Translations under genes and position numbers: made by a program
Assembly (NCBI GenBank): GCA_932521035.1
Contig: OW051497.1
Coordinates: 3,782,001 to 3,846,000, forward strand
DNA length: 64,000 nucleotides
Origin: Oscheius dolichura
Taxonomy: Eukaryota > Nematoda > Chromadorea > Rhabditida > Rhabditidae
Direction: 5' to 3'
Part shown: positions 33,961-44,300 of the stretch, piece by piece
Position numbering within the stretch: position 1 is the stretch's first letter
How the letters are laid out: the number at the start of each line of letters is the position of its first letter
The notes under the pieces: model-generated
Database searches by the model: none
What the model was told of the DNA's origin: nothing
Seen by the model: only the letters and a program-made list of their open reading frames with translations

Positions 33961-36354
33961 ATGTCTACCAGAAAAGTAAGAGTACTACACGACTTCGAGG
34001 CTTCACCCGACTCACATGAGTTGCCTCTTACAATCGGAGAGGTGCTTAGCGTTCTGAAAGAGGCGAGTCTCCGTTTGGTTTCTTTGAAATTGTTTCTATT
34101 CTAGAATAGCGGTGATGGATGGCTGGAGGGAGAAAACTCTCAAGGAGCTATCGGATTCTTCCCTGACGAATATGTGGAACCACTTCAACCGATCGCAGTC
34201 AGTTTTCCTTTCCCTCACCTGTTACTTTAAAATAAAAACAGTCCAGTTTAATGACACACTCTGTTTCGAAACGGAACAGCAGAATCGTCGTCTTTAGATT
34301 TATGAAATTGAAAATCCGAGATTGGTATTTTAGGATAACGAAACACCTATAGTAGTTGCAAACAGGCAGAAGTCGTCCACGCAATCTAAGCTCGCAGCCG
34401 AATGTGGTCACTGCAGGGTGTCCACATTTATGACCGATTCACAAGGCATAAACAGTGAGTCAAATTAACCATGCACGTTGATTAATCAGCACTATGTCTG
34501 CATAGCAGTCAAGTCCCTTTAAAATAGATCCAAAATTGACTAAAAACAAAAGACAACAAAAGCTGACTGATGAATAAACAGCTATAGGCCCATCTCTTCT
34601 ACGTGCCCTTCCCCAAGATTCCCCAGAAGTCGCCGAGAAAGAAAACATTGTGTGGTCAGATGAGGAGGTCAGTTGTCCTCCTTTGCCTTGCTTTCTACTT
34701 TCTACCCTAATCATTTCAGGAGAAGCAAGAGGATAAAATCCATTGGAGAAGTCCTAGGGTCATTAGAGCAAAGACTGGTCGAAACATAAACAGGCATGTT
34801 TGAAAAAGGACTAGAAGAGAAGAAAAGATTTAAGGTTTACGAGCTTTGTGAGAACAAAGATGGAGGCTTACGTTCTAGGAGAATCTGCAATGAAGGAGCG
34901 AGCTGGAGAGAAACATAAGATTATTGTCAGTTGCTTTTTCCTTTTTAGCATCAAAGTTTCAAATGCTTTCGAGAAACCATCCAATTCAGATGTTTAATGG
35001 GATAGTTCAATGGAATCCAGTCCTACCAGCGTACACTTGCACCGTAGCCAATCCTAAAAAGGAGTCTAAAATGAGAGGATTTAAAAGTTTCATAGCGTAC
35101 ACGATTACCTCAACATTGTCTCCAACAGTGGTGTTTTTAGTCCTTGATAAAGAAGTGACAGTTGTTTTAGGTTTCTCGTCGGCATAAGCACTTCGACTGG
35201 TTGTACGAGCGCCTTCGCCTAAAATATTGCCTGATTGCTATTCCTCCATTGCCTGAGAAACAGCTTTCCGGTAAGTTCTTCGGGAAAGGGCATGGGTCAA
35301 TTGGCTTTACTGTTACCTTTCCAGGCCGCTTTGAAGAAGAGCTAATCGACCATCGAAAGCACATCCTCCAGATTTGGGTGGACAAGATCTGCCGCCATCC
35401 GGTACTGAGCCAAAGTGAAGTCTGGCTTCATTTCATAACAATCTCTGGAAAGAAAGATTGGAAGGATGGCAAACGGAAGGCGGAGAAGGACGAGTATGTT
35501 GGCGGAAACTTCCTCCACTGTGTGAAATTTCCCGCTAGACCTCCGGACGGCAAGGAAGTGTATGCCCTGTACTTATAGAAACTCGTATCACATTTTAGGG
35601 AATTGCAGCTGGAAATGTTTGCAAAGGATCAAAGCTGTATGGAAGAGGCCATTGCAGCATTGCAGGAGAGATTGCAACTCTTTCAAAAATTATACAAAGG
35701 ACGTAATGGGATTGATCACCCGAGGGTATCAACCAATTTCAGCGGTTCTGTGGAACTGGGAGAAGATGGCATCCTCACTGGTAGCTATGGGCCACTCCTA
35801 TAACCAAGCAGGTTCGATTTGTTACCTATTTATACGTTAAACCTACGACAAAAAGTGTGATAAACAAGTTTTCAGCTGGCTTTAAAACGAAAAAAGCTTT
35901 GAACTATACAGCTCAACAATACCGTGTTATTGGAAAAGACATGGCAGAACAGACTTCAAAGGAAATAGAAACTTTGCTCGAGAATCTTTTCTCTCTCAAG
36001 GGAACTATCCAAGGGGTACCTGACATCCTGAATGTCCATAAGGTGGGCTGTTTCCCTGTGGAATTTCCTTTTTCTAGCAATGCACCCAGAAAATAAAAGA
36101 CAATGAAGGAAAACTTCCTGTCGCCGAAGAGGAAAAGCTACGCATGAGAGTCAGTGCTACTAGTTACGCTGTACTCGCAGAGATCAACCATTTGGAGCAG
36201 GAAAAGGTGGACGGCTTATTAAGCGCAACCCACAGTGATATTCTTTTAGATGGAGATTATCCGCAGCACAATGTCGTCCTTTCTCACAAAACAAGGAGAG
36301 CTGTACCAAAGGATAGCAGAGGAATTTGCCGAAATGTCCCGTGAATTTGATTAA
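33961..36354 (+). CDS. lst-4: SH3-PX-BAR sorting nexin, SNX9/SNX18/SNX33 family (LST-4 orthologue)
   Basis: Fourteen exons join in phase to 530 residues: 33961-34062, 34105-34197, 34334-34454, 34582-34667, 34720-34793, 34844-34925, 34990-35127, 35171-35270, 35325-35557, 35609-35702, 35743-35811, 35876-36042, 36078-36206 and 36250-36354. The SH3 domain is at residues 5-62 (VRVLHDFEASPDSHELPLTI, GDGWLEGENSQGAIGFFPDE), followed by a polar linker. The PX domain includes EAYVLGES, TVANPKKESKMRGFKSFIAY, VSRRHKHFDWLYERL and LPEKQLSG, then HPVLSQSEV. The helical BAR-like C-terminal half ends FLTKQGELYQRIAEEFAEMS. The family bends membranes and recruits dynamin during endocytosis. Introns 1 and 5 appear to be GC-AG. 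The third exon joint is less certain than the rest. Confidence 0.9.
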
Positions 36355-37032
36355 CCGCTTACATCTACTTTGTCTTCTTAAGGAGAATAAAATGATAACT
36401 TGTAGCTTTATATCCGTTTGTAACTGCACAAAGAAAAGAACTTGAAAAATTGGGGTTAACACAATTTCTACTGTGGCCAGATCTTCCACTACAGTGTCTA
36501 GCTTTTCAATATTATGCTCTTGCGCATCCATTTCCCTCTCTTCTAGAAATATATCTTGTCTTAAAATTATTTTATTTCTTTTCTCGGCGATATTATCGAA
36601 GCCCCGGTATCTCATGCAAATAACTTTCACTTCTGTCTACTTTTTCTTTTCGTAGATGAATTCGAGCAGATTGGCAATAGGGTGGTGTATAAGGGAGGGC
36701 GGGAAACCAAAATGCGAATTTGATTTTAAAACAAATCCTTTACTTTTTGAAATATAGTTTTCTAAATAATCATTTTGATAAACTGATTTTAAAAATTAGC
36801 TTTCAAAATAGGCACCTTTGAAAACAGAAACGTTGCCTTTTTAAGATTGATTATTTTGCCATCTGCGTATGACCGAAAGCGACGCGTCTCGGCCGTTGCG
36901 CCTTGCTTTCTTCTCCTCAAAAGACTTTGTTTTGCTGCGCTTCATCACTTTCTTTCACATTGAGTCCTCCTCAGCTTTCCGTCTTGTATTTCTGTTATTC
37001 TATTGATTTTTTAATTGCGAAATATTCCAGAA
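36355..37032. other. intergenic, no supported gene
   Basis: AT-rich sequence between tandem plus-strand genes. A minus-strand open frame (36184-36630) overlaps the end of the sorting nexin and is a shadow. Confidence 0.5.
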
Positions 37033-38566
37033 ATGGCTTGCCTTCGTAAGTTGAAGGCTGATATTGCCCTGTTGGAGGAAATGTTTCCTGCTAACCACGA
37101 TCGATTGCAGACGATTTCTACAAGCCTCGATGAAATAGAAATGGGATTTATTGATAACAACGGAAAAAGGGTCATTCTTACGGCTAACATTCTGGTTAGT
37201 TCAATTTTTGCTTTCTCCGGTTTATTATATTAGATCTAACATACCCGTTATTTCATATTTCAGGAAGAATATCCATCGCAATCCGCCATCTGGTTCAGCG
37301 AAGATGAACGCCCCGTTGTAACTACAGCACTAGGCCGCCTTTCCGAAGAAAATTCCGTTACTCACATTCTTTATCAGGTATGTTTACGTTTCTTTTACAG
37401 GAATAGTCGGATACCACGGATTATTGGTCGTTGAATCTACTTTGATTAACACATAACAGGATGACAACACTAGCAACCAATTTAAGGCCAGTAAGGCAAA
37501 TTGAAAAGAAATTGCCGAATCACATGCTTTCTAAACAATCGAGCGGTCGATAATCCTAGGGTTTTAACTGTTCTCCTAATATTTAAAAATATAATCAGAC
37601 AATCTTATTAATAGATTCACCAGCTTGTCACTGAGCTCTGCTTTGCATTTAATCTTCCCATTCCTACCAACTTGGAAAAATTTGCTCCGAAAGAGGAAGA
37701 GGCAGATAAGAAGAAAGATGATGTCGAAATGGAGGAAGACGCGGAGGAAGAGTTTGACGACGATCAGGAAGACCAGGAAAGCGACGATCTGAATGACGAT
37801 TTCGAAATAGAGGATGAACCGCAGTCGTCGGTTGAAGAAGACACTCCTGCAGCCAAACAAGTTATTGACAAAGTGACGCAATTGCAGAGGAAGCAGCATC
37901 TCTCGGGAACGGTTAGTCGGAACGGTTTGATCCCTACGGTTATCCATATTTCAGGTTCAAGGCTCCGTGGCTGCCTCCGCCCGTCTGATGAAAGAGATTC
38001 GCGATATTTTCAAGAGCGATCACTACAAAGATGGTTGGTTTTTATTCGAAGATATTTCACAGATTATTTCAGGAACCTACAGGTTCGAATTGTTGAACGA
38101 CGAGAACCTCTACGAGTGGCACGTGAAGCTCTTCAAAGTCGACCCCGACAGTAATCTGGCTTCGGATATTGAGAAGTTAGCCAAGGAGCACGGCCAAGAT
38201 CACATCCTATTCCATTTCGTCTTCAACGGGAATTATCCCTTCGAGCCTCCGTTTGTGAGGTTGATCTCTCCCGCCATCGAAGGAGGCTTTGTCACCCGCG
38301 CTGGTGCCATTTGCCTGGAACTGTTGACCAAGCAGGGCTGGTCGTCTGCTTATTCCATTGACTCCGTGGTCCTTCAAATTTCTGCTTCCTTAGCCAGCGC
38401 TAAAGCCAGGATTCTCTTCGACAAAAAGGTGGATCTTTTTTCCATAAAAAAAATATTGAAATTATAGCCTACATATACCATGGATGGAGCAATGAAGTCA
38501 TTCAAGAGTCTTGTACAGGTGCACTCTACTCGAGGATGGCGCACACCCGACAAAAACGAGGGTTGA
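37033..38566 (+). CDS. ubiquitin-conjugating enzyme E2 Q
   Basis: Six exons (37033-37194, 37264-37377, 37615-37911, 37955-38033, 38073-38428, 38468-38566) join in phase to 368 residues, near human UBE2Q2 (375). The N-terminal RWD-like part begins MACLRKLKADIALLEEMFPA and includes YPSQSAIWFSEDERP. A long acidic linker occupies roughly residues 118-175 (KKKDDVEMEEDAEEEFDDDQ). The UBC domain includes SARLMKEIRDIF, YEWHVKLFKVDPDS, YPFEPPFVR and the catalytic GAICLELLTKQGWSSAYSID (Cys298), ending VQVHSTRGWRTPDK. It transfers ubiquitin with E3 ligases; the C. elegans relative is ubc-25. A TTCCAG acceptor lies 2 nt before the ATG, a likely trans-splice site. AATAAA at 38643. Confidence 0.95.
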
Positions 38567-38822
38567 AAATCTTCAAAATACCCCCGTTCCGGTGTCTTTC
38601 TTGTCCATCCGATGTTGCTTTCTCACTTGTCATCATATATCAAATAAAATGATTTCATGGGATCTCATTAGCCACTTTCTTAGCAATTGAGGTCTCTCGA
38701 AAAACGATTGAGAATATTAATCCGGAACGTTTATTTTAATGATTCCGGAGTTTTAGCAATTCGTCGAACTAAATTCAACAAGGTTCAACTTTTGCTTGTC
38801 ACGCCGAGGCGGAGGCAGCAAG

Positions 38823-39038
38823 ATGTGGCTCACGTTCGTGGGGAGCTGCATTCTGGTGTCGTGGAATGTGCCTTCAGAGGAGTATTTTTGGGATTTCCCG
38901 GTTTTTGAAGGAACAAGAAGTTGTATTGCACTTCGCCTACTTCGACTACGCTTCGATGGTGCTACACATCAAGTCGCCTGGACAGGTTTGCCCCAAGAGG
39001 TTTCATTGGCGATCAGAGTAGCTGGCGAAACACTCTAA
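38823..39038 (+). CDS. small putative secreted protein (71 aa)
   Basis: The open frame from ATG 38823 starts with a signal-peptide-like segment (MWLTFVGSCILVSWNVPS), continues EEYFWDFPVFEGTRSCIALR and ends IRVAGETL. AATAAA at about 39098 follows on the same strand. A GT...CAG stretch inside (about 38921-38981) could be an intron, leaving the final frame uncertain. It converges on the methyltransferase gene. No family recognised; coding status moderate to low. Confidence 0.35.
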   Translation: MWLTFVGSCILVSWNVPSEEYFWDFPVFEGTRSCIALRLLRLRFDGATHQVAWTGLPQEVSLAIRVAGETL

Positions 39039-39110
39039 AACAACGTTTAAACTCTTACTAGTGGTATGAAAACAGAAAAGCTGAAGACGAACACCGAAAA
39101 TAAAATGTAT

Positions 39111-40516
39111 TCATTGTTTTTCTACATATCTCAAATGGTCGAAATGGAACTTTTCAATGACTTGTTGTAGATTCCGTCGAAATTCCGCCTTCTGTTCATC
39201 CCAGGTAAAGTTCTTCCTCTTTGAACAAATCAGCATCTGCACATGGTTCTTTATCAAGGTAAAAAAGTAAAACTACTTTTTGATTTTCCCTGAATTCTAC
39301 TAGAGAGCATGACGGAAAATATTTGCTGAATAGCTTAAAAATAGAGTCTTCATGAAAATGTCTCTCACGAACTGCTAGGATGTTGATAGTGAACACGCCT
39401 AGAATCTGTTCAATAATACTAGATAAACAGACCGTCGTCTTCCACAATATCAAAGACATCTTTCGCTATCTCTTCATTTAGAAACACCCTCACCGGGGCA
39501 ATTAATCCGTCGCCGTCAGGGTCTGTATTGTAAGCGGCATCCAGCATCACTACAGAATATTTCTTATCTGAAGATAGATACCGACTCTTTTCGAAACGGC
39601 TTACTGTTTTCTTTGGCTTGTTTTATGAATTTGGCACCGTCGTCTACTACAGTATTCAGGACTCCCGGTATGTCTACATGCCCGAAGTACTTCTTCGCCA
39701 TGGCTACGAACAAAGGGTCAATTTCGACGACTGTTGTTTCTATCTGAAGGTGGCAGAGGAACATTTTATGAAGATCTATTTTGCCTTTGGTCCAAACGAG
39801 TCGCAAACAGAAAAGAAGTTGGAAATTGTTCCACCTCCCAGTCCAATGAGTAGGGCCTGTTGCTTGACAGTCCCGCTAAAGGAAAGCGCCTAAAGGGAGA
39901 TCTTCCTACAGGTTTTAAGTAACCTACTCCAGTAATAAATCCACTGCCGACCATCATCTGAGCGTATTCAAAAAGGACGGAACTCTTCGTAACTGGCCAA
40001 GCAGCTGTCTTAATATTGTCTAGTGTTAGTTTTGTTGGAACAGTTAGCATTGCATAAGAGTGAGCAATGGGCCAACTCTCCACTTCATTGTTTTTGGCGT
40101 CGATCCTCCTTTTCGCAAGAATTCTAAATCAAACCGTCCCCGAGAGTACCGAACACGTACCGATCAACGTCTTTTTTCACAAAGTCCTTTATTTGGTAGC
40201 AGTCATTTGTTGCAGGACTGCAAAGTTCAGCTATGATTCTTTCCGGCTAAAATATAGAAATGATGAAGAAAGTAGAAGGATTAGGAAATAACCACAGTAA
40301 GATACCTTTTTCAACAAAACAGCCTTAGCTTTCTCCTCCCTTGCATTTTCCAGTTCTGTTGCCCGCTGGCTTTTCTGCTTTTCGACACCTTTCGGTGGAT
40401 ATCCACTATCCCAGTAGTATTTAACTCCCTGTAATGAAAGAAACATTTTAAAGATTATAACTAACTAATGCTATGAAAACAGTAATAACTGCAATCCGAA
40501 TATAGCGGGATGTCAT
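39111..40516 (-). CDS. membrane-anchored spermidine-synthase-like (PABS-type) methyltransferase
   Basis: Nine minus-strand exons join in phase: 40516-40466, 40428-40306, 40246-40161, 40123-39928, 39889-39809, 39743-39605, 39567-39433, 39398-39277 and 39236-39111, giving 352 residues. A short N-terminal anchor (MTSRYIRIAVITVFIALG) precedes a coiled basic stretch (KQKSQRATELENAREEKAKA). The Rossmann core has motif I LLIGLGGGTISNFFS (165-179), the acidic end VVEIDPLFVAMAKKYF (184-199) and VVDDGAKFI (211-219), then YSVVMLDAAYNTD. The C-terminus is helical (FTWDEQKAEFRRNLQQVIEK). The architecture matches spermidine synthase-like and METTL13 C-terminal-like methyltransferases; the substrate is not predictable. 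Introns are 34-65 bp. The frame shift needed at the last intron (39237-39276) restores a clear coding tail. Confidence 0.85.
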
Positions 40517-40866
40517 TGAAGCAACAGCGGCGGACTGATCCTATGCCTCCGTCGCATCGCCACCAGGTGTATTTGTTTTTCCCGAATGTGTTCGCGTTAA
40601 ATTTCGAATCTAGTCTTCCTACGTAGACCTTTGCCCTTTTTATAAGAGTCCTGCCGGAGAAAATAGCGTGAAGGAATGCTAATGAGAAAATGCTTTGAGA
40701 GCCAAATTGAGAAGGAGAAAAGAGAATTTCTCGTCACTGTATGGCCCGACTTCTTTACTCTAAAAACCAAAATGTAAGCTACAAAAAGATCTGTTGAAGG
40801 ACCCCAACACCGACGAGCTGCCATGAAATCTAATTTTCACTTTGCGGTCCCTAGATTAATTCTTCA
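40517..40866. other. intergenic, no supported gene
   Basis: A minus-strand open frame at 40597-40824 has no supporting start or splice context. Confidence 0.45.
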
Positions 40867-40870
40867 TTAA

Positions 40871-41064
40871 AGGGACTGTCAGAGACCTTTATTTCCGGTA
40901 GCGGGACCCGCAGCGACTGAACCAACTAGCGTCCTCCGCATTAGGCGCGCTTTGGCTGGACACGAAGTTTTTGAATTTTTTTCTCGTTTCCGTAAAAAAA
41001 TGACAAATTAGTGAAATTTTGATGGCGCGCCTACCGTAACCAAATAAGGTCCCTGACAGTCCCT
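40871..41064. mobile_element. MITE, third member of the TTAA-flanked family
   Basis: The left end AGGGACTGTCAGAGACCTTT (40871) is matched by the right end, whose reverse complement is AGGGACTGTCAGGGACCTTA (41064). TTAA is immediately outside at 40867-40870 and 41065-41068. Length 194 bp. An inner inverted pair (TAGGCGCGC / GGCGCGCCTA) is present. No coding capacity. Confidence 0.85.
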
Positions 41065-41262
41065 TTAACTGAGTAATCACTATCCTCTGCATTCTTCCCT
41101 GGCAAAACGTGGCCGAGGTCAACTTGTAATAATCTCGAATCTTAAACATGCAATACTTTGGGCCTAGGCCAGGCCCAAGCCTAATACTACGACTCCGTCA
41201 CAATTTCGCTATCTTGTCACGTACTTGTCGAAGACCCAATTTTCATGGGAAGGCTAAACTGA

Positions 41263-41385
41263 GAGCATTTCTAACAACTACGGAGTCATTCTGAAGCCGC
41301 CTTGGATCTGGCCGACACAAAAAACCGGCCAATTCTGGGGGCTTTCGCGCACCAGGTACTCAATCTTTAAGGAGAGCAGTTCTAC
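41263..41385 (-). repeat. single inverted satellite monomer at the array edge
   Basis: Sequence such as ACGGAGTCATTCTGAAGCCG, CCTTGGATCTGGCCGACACA and CTCAATCTTTA is the reverse complement of the adjacent 138-bp satellite. The array therefore begins with one monomer in the opposite orientation, slightly degenerate. Confidence 0.8.
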
Positions 41386-41390
41386 TGCAT

Positions 41391-44300
41391 TTCTACGACT
41401 CCATAGCTGTTAGAAATGCTCTGTCTACGGTTGCTTCCGAGGAAAATGCGTATAAAGATGGAGTGACGGGCGCGCAAAAGCCGAGAAAATTGGGCGGTTT
41501 TTTGTGTCGGCCAGATCCAAGGCGGCTTCAGAATGACTCCGTAGCTGTTAGAAATGCTCTGTCTACGGTTGCTTCCGAGGAAAATGCGTATAAAGATTGA
41601 GTGACGGGGGCGCGAAAGCCGAGACAATTGGCCGGTTTTTTGAGTCGGCCAGATCCAAGGCGGCTTCAGAATGACTCCGTAGCTGTTAGAAATGCTCTCC
41701 GGACGGTTGCTCCGGAGGAAAATGCGTATAAAGATTGAGTAAGCGGGGCGGGAAAACCACCAGAATTGGGCGGTTTTTTGAGTCGGCCAGATCCAAGGCG
41801 GCTTCAGAATGACTCCGTAGCTGTTAGAAATGCTCTACGGACGGTTGCTCCCGAGGAAAATGAACTATAAAGATTGAGTAAGCGGCGCGGGAAAGCCACC
41901 AGAATTGGGCGGTTTTTTGAGTCGGCCAGATCCAAGGCGGCTTCAGAATGACTCCGTAGCTGTTAGAAATGCTCTACGGACGGTTGCTCCCGAGGAAAAT
42001 GCGTATAAAGATTGAGTGACCGGCGGGCGAAAGCCACCGGAACTGGGCGGTTTTTTGAGTCGGCCAGATCCAAGGCGGCTTCAGAATCACTCCGTAGCTG
42101 TTAGAAATGCTCTACGGACGGTTGCTCACGAGGAAAATGCGTATAAAGATTGAGTGACGGGGGCGCGAAAGCCGAGAAAATTGGCCGGTTTTTTGAGTCG
42201 GCCAGATCCAAGGCGGCTTCAGAATCACTCCGTAGCTGTTAGAAATGCTCTACGGACGGTTGCTCCCGAGGAAAATGCGTATAAAGATTGAGTGACCGGC
42301 GGGCGAAAGCCACCGGAACTGGGCGGTTTTTTGAGTCGGCCAGATCCAAGGCGGCTTCAGAATCACTCCGTAGCTGTTAGAAATGCTCTGTCTACGGTTG
42401 CTCCCGAGGAAAATGCGTATAAAGATGGAGTGACCGGCGCGCGAAAGCCACCAGAACTGGGCGGTTTTTTGTGTCGGCCAGATCCAAGGCGGCTTCAGAA
42501 TGACTCCGTAGCTGTTAGAAATGCTCTACGGACGGTTGCTCCCGAGGAAAATGCGTATAAAGATTGAGTGACGGGGGCGCGAAAGCCGAGAAAATTGGCC
42601 GGTTTTTTGAGTCGGCCAGATCCAAGGCGGCTTCAGAATGACTCCGTAGCTGTTAGAAATGCTCTACGGACGGTTGCTCCCGAGGAAAATGAACTATAAA
42701 GATTGAGTAAGCGGCGCGGAAAAGCCACCAGAACCGGGCGGTTTTTTGAGTCGGCCAGATCCAAGGCGGCTTCAGAATCACTCCGTAGCTGTTAGAAATG
42801 CTCTACGGACGGTTGCTCCCGAGGAAAATGCGCATAAAGATTGAGTGACCGGCGCGGGAAAGCCACCAGAACTGGGCGGTTTTTTATGTCGGCCAGATCC
42901 AAGGCGGCTTCAGAATGACTCCGTAGCTGTTAGAAATGCTCTGCCTACGGTTGCTCCCGAGGAAAATGCGTATAAAGATTGAGTAAGGGGGCGCGAAAGC
43001 CGAGAAAATTGGCCGGTTTTTTGAGTCGGCCAGATCCAAGGCGGCTTCAGAATGACTCCGTAGCTGTTAGAAATGCTCTGTCTACGGTTGCTTCCGAGGA
43101 AAATGCGTATAAAGATTGAGTAAGCGGCGCGGGAAAGCCACCAGAACTGGGCGGTTTTTCATGTCGGCCAGATCCAAGGCGGCTTCAGAATGACTCCGTA
43201 GCTGTTAGAAATGCTCTGTCTACGGTTGCTTCCGAGGAAAATGCGTATAAAGATTGAGTAAGCGGCGCGGGAAAGCCACCAGAACCGGGCGGTTTTTTGA
43301 GTCGGCCAGATCCAAGGCGGCTTCAGAATGACTCCGTAGCTGTTAGAAATGCTCTACGGACGGTTGCTCCCGAGGAAAATGAACTATAAAGATTGAGTGA
43401 CGGGGGCGCGAAAGCCGAGAAAATTGGCCGGTTTTTTGAGTCGGCCAGATCCAAGGCGGCTTCAGAATGACTCCGTAGCTGTTAGAAATGCTCTGTCTAC
43501 GGTTGCTTCCGAGGAAAATGCGTATAAAGATTGAGTGACCGGCGCGGAAAAGCCACCAGAACCGGGCGGTTTTTTGAGTCGGCCAGATCCAAGGCGGCTT
43601 CAGAATGACTCCGTAGCTGTTAGAAATGCTCTGTCTACGGTTGCTTCCAAGGAAAATGCGTATAAAGATTGAGTAAGCGGCGCGGGAAAGCCACCAGAAC
43701 TGGGCGGTTTTTCATGTCGGCCAGATCCAAGGCGGCTTCAGAATGACTCCGTAGCTGTTAGAAATGCTCTGTCTACGGTTGCTTCCGAGGAAAATGCGTA
43801 TAAAGATTGAGTGACCGGCGCGGGAAAGCCACCAGAACCGGGCGGTTTTTTGAGTCGGCCAGATCCAAGGCGGCTTCAGAATGACTCCGTAGCTGTTAGA
43901 AATGCTCTGTCTACGGTTGCTCCCGAGGAAAATGAACTATAAAGATTGAGTAAGCGGCGCGGGAAAGCCACCAGAACCGGGCGGTTTTTTGAGTCGGCCA
44001 GATCCAAGGCGGCTTCAGAATGACTCCGTAGCTGTTAGAAATGCTCTGTCTACGGTTGCTCCCGAGGAAAATGAACTATAAAGATTGAGTAAGCGGCGCG
44101 GGAAAGCCACCAGAACTGGGCGGTTTTTTGAGTCGGCCAGATCCAAGGCGGCTTCAGAATCACTCCGTAGCTGTTAGAAATGCTCTACGGACGGTTGCTC
44201 CCGAGGAAAATGCGCATAAAGATTGAGTGACGGGGGCGCGAAAGCCGAGAAAATTGGCCGGTTTTTTGAGTCGGCCAGATCCAAGGCGGCTTCAGAATCA

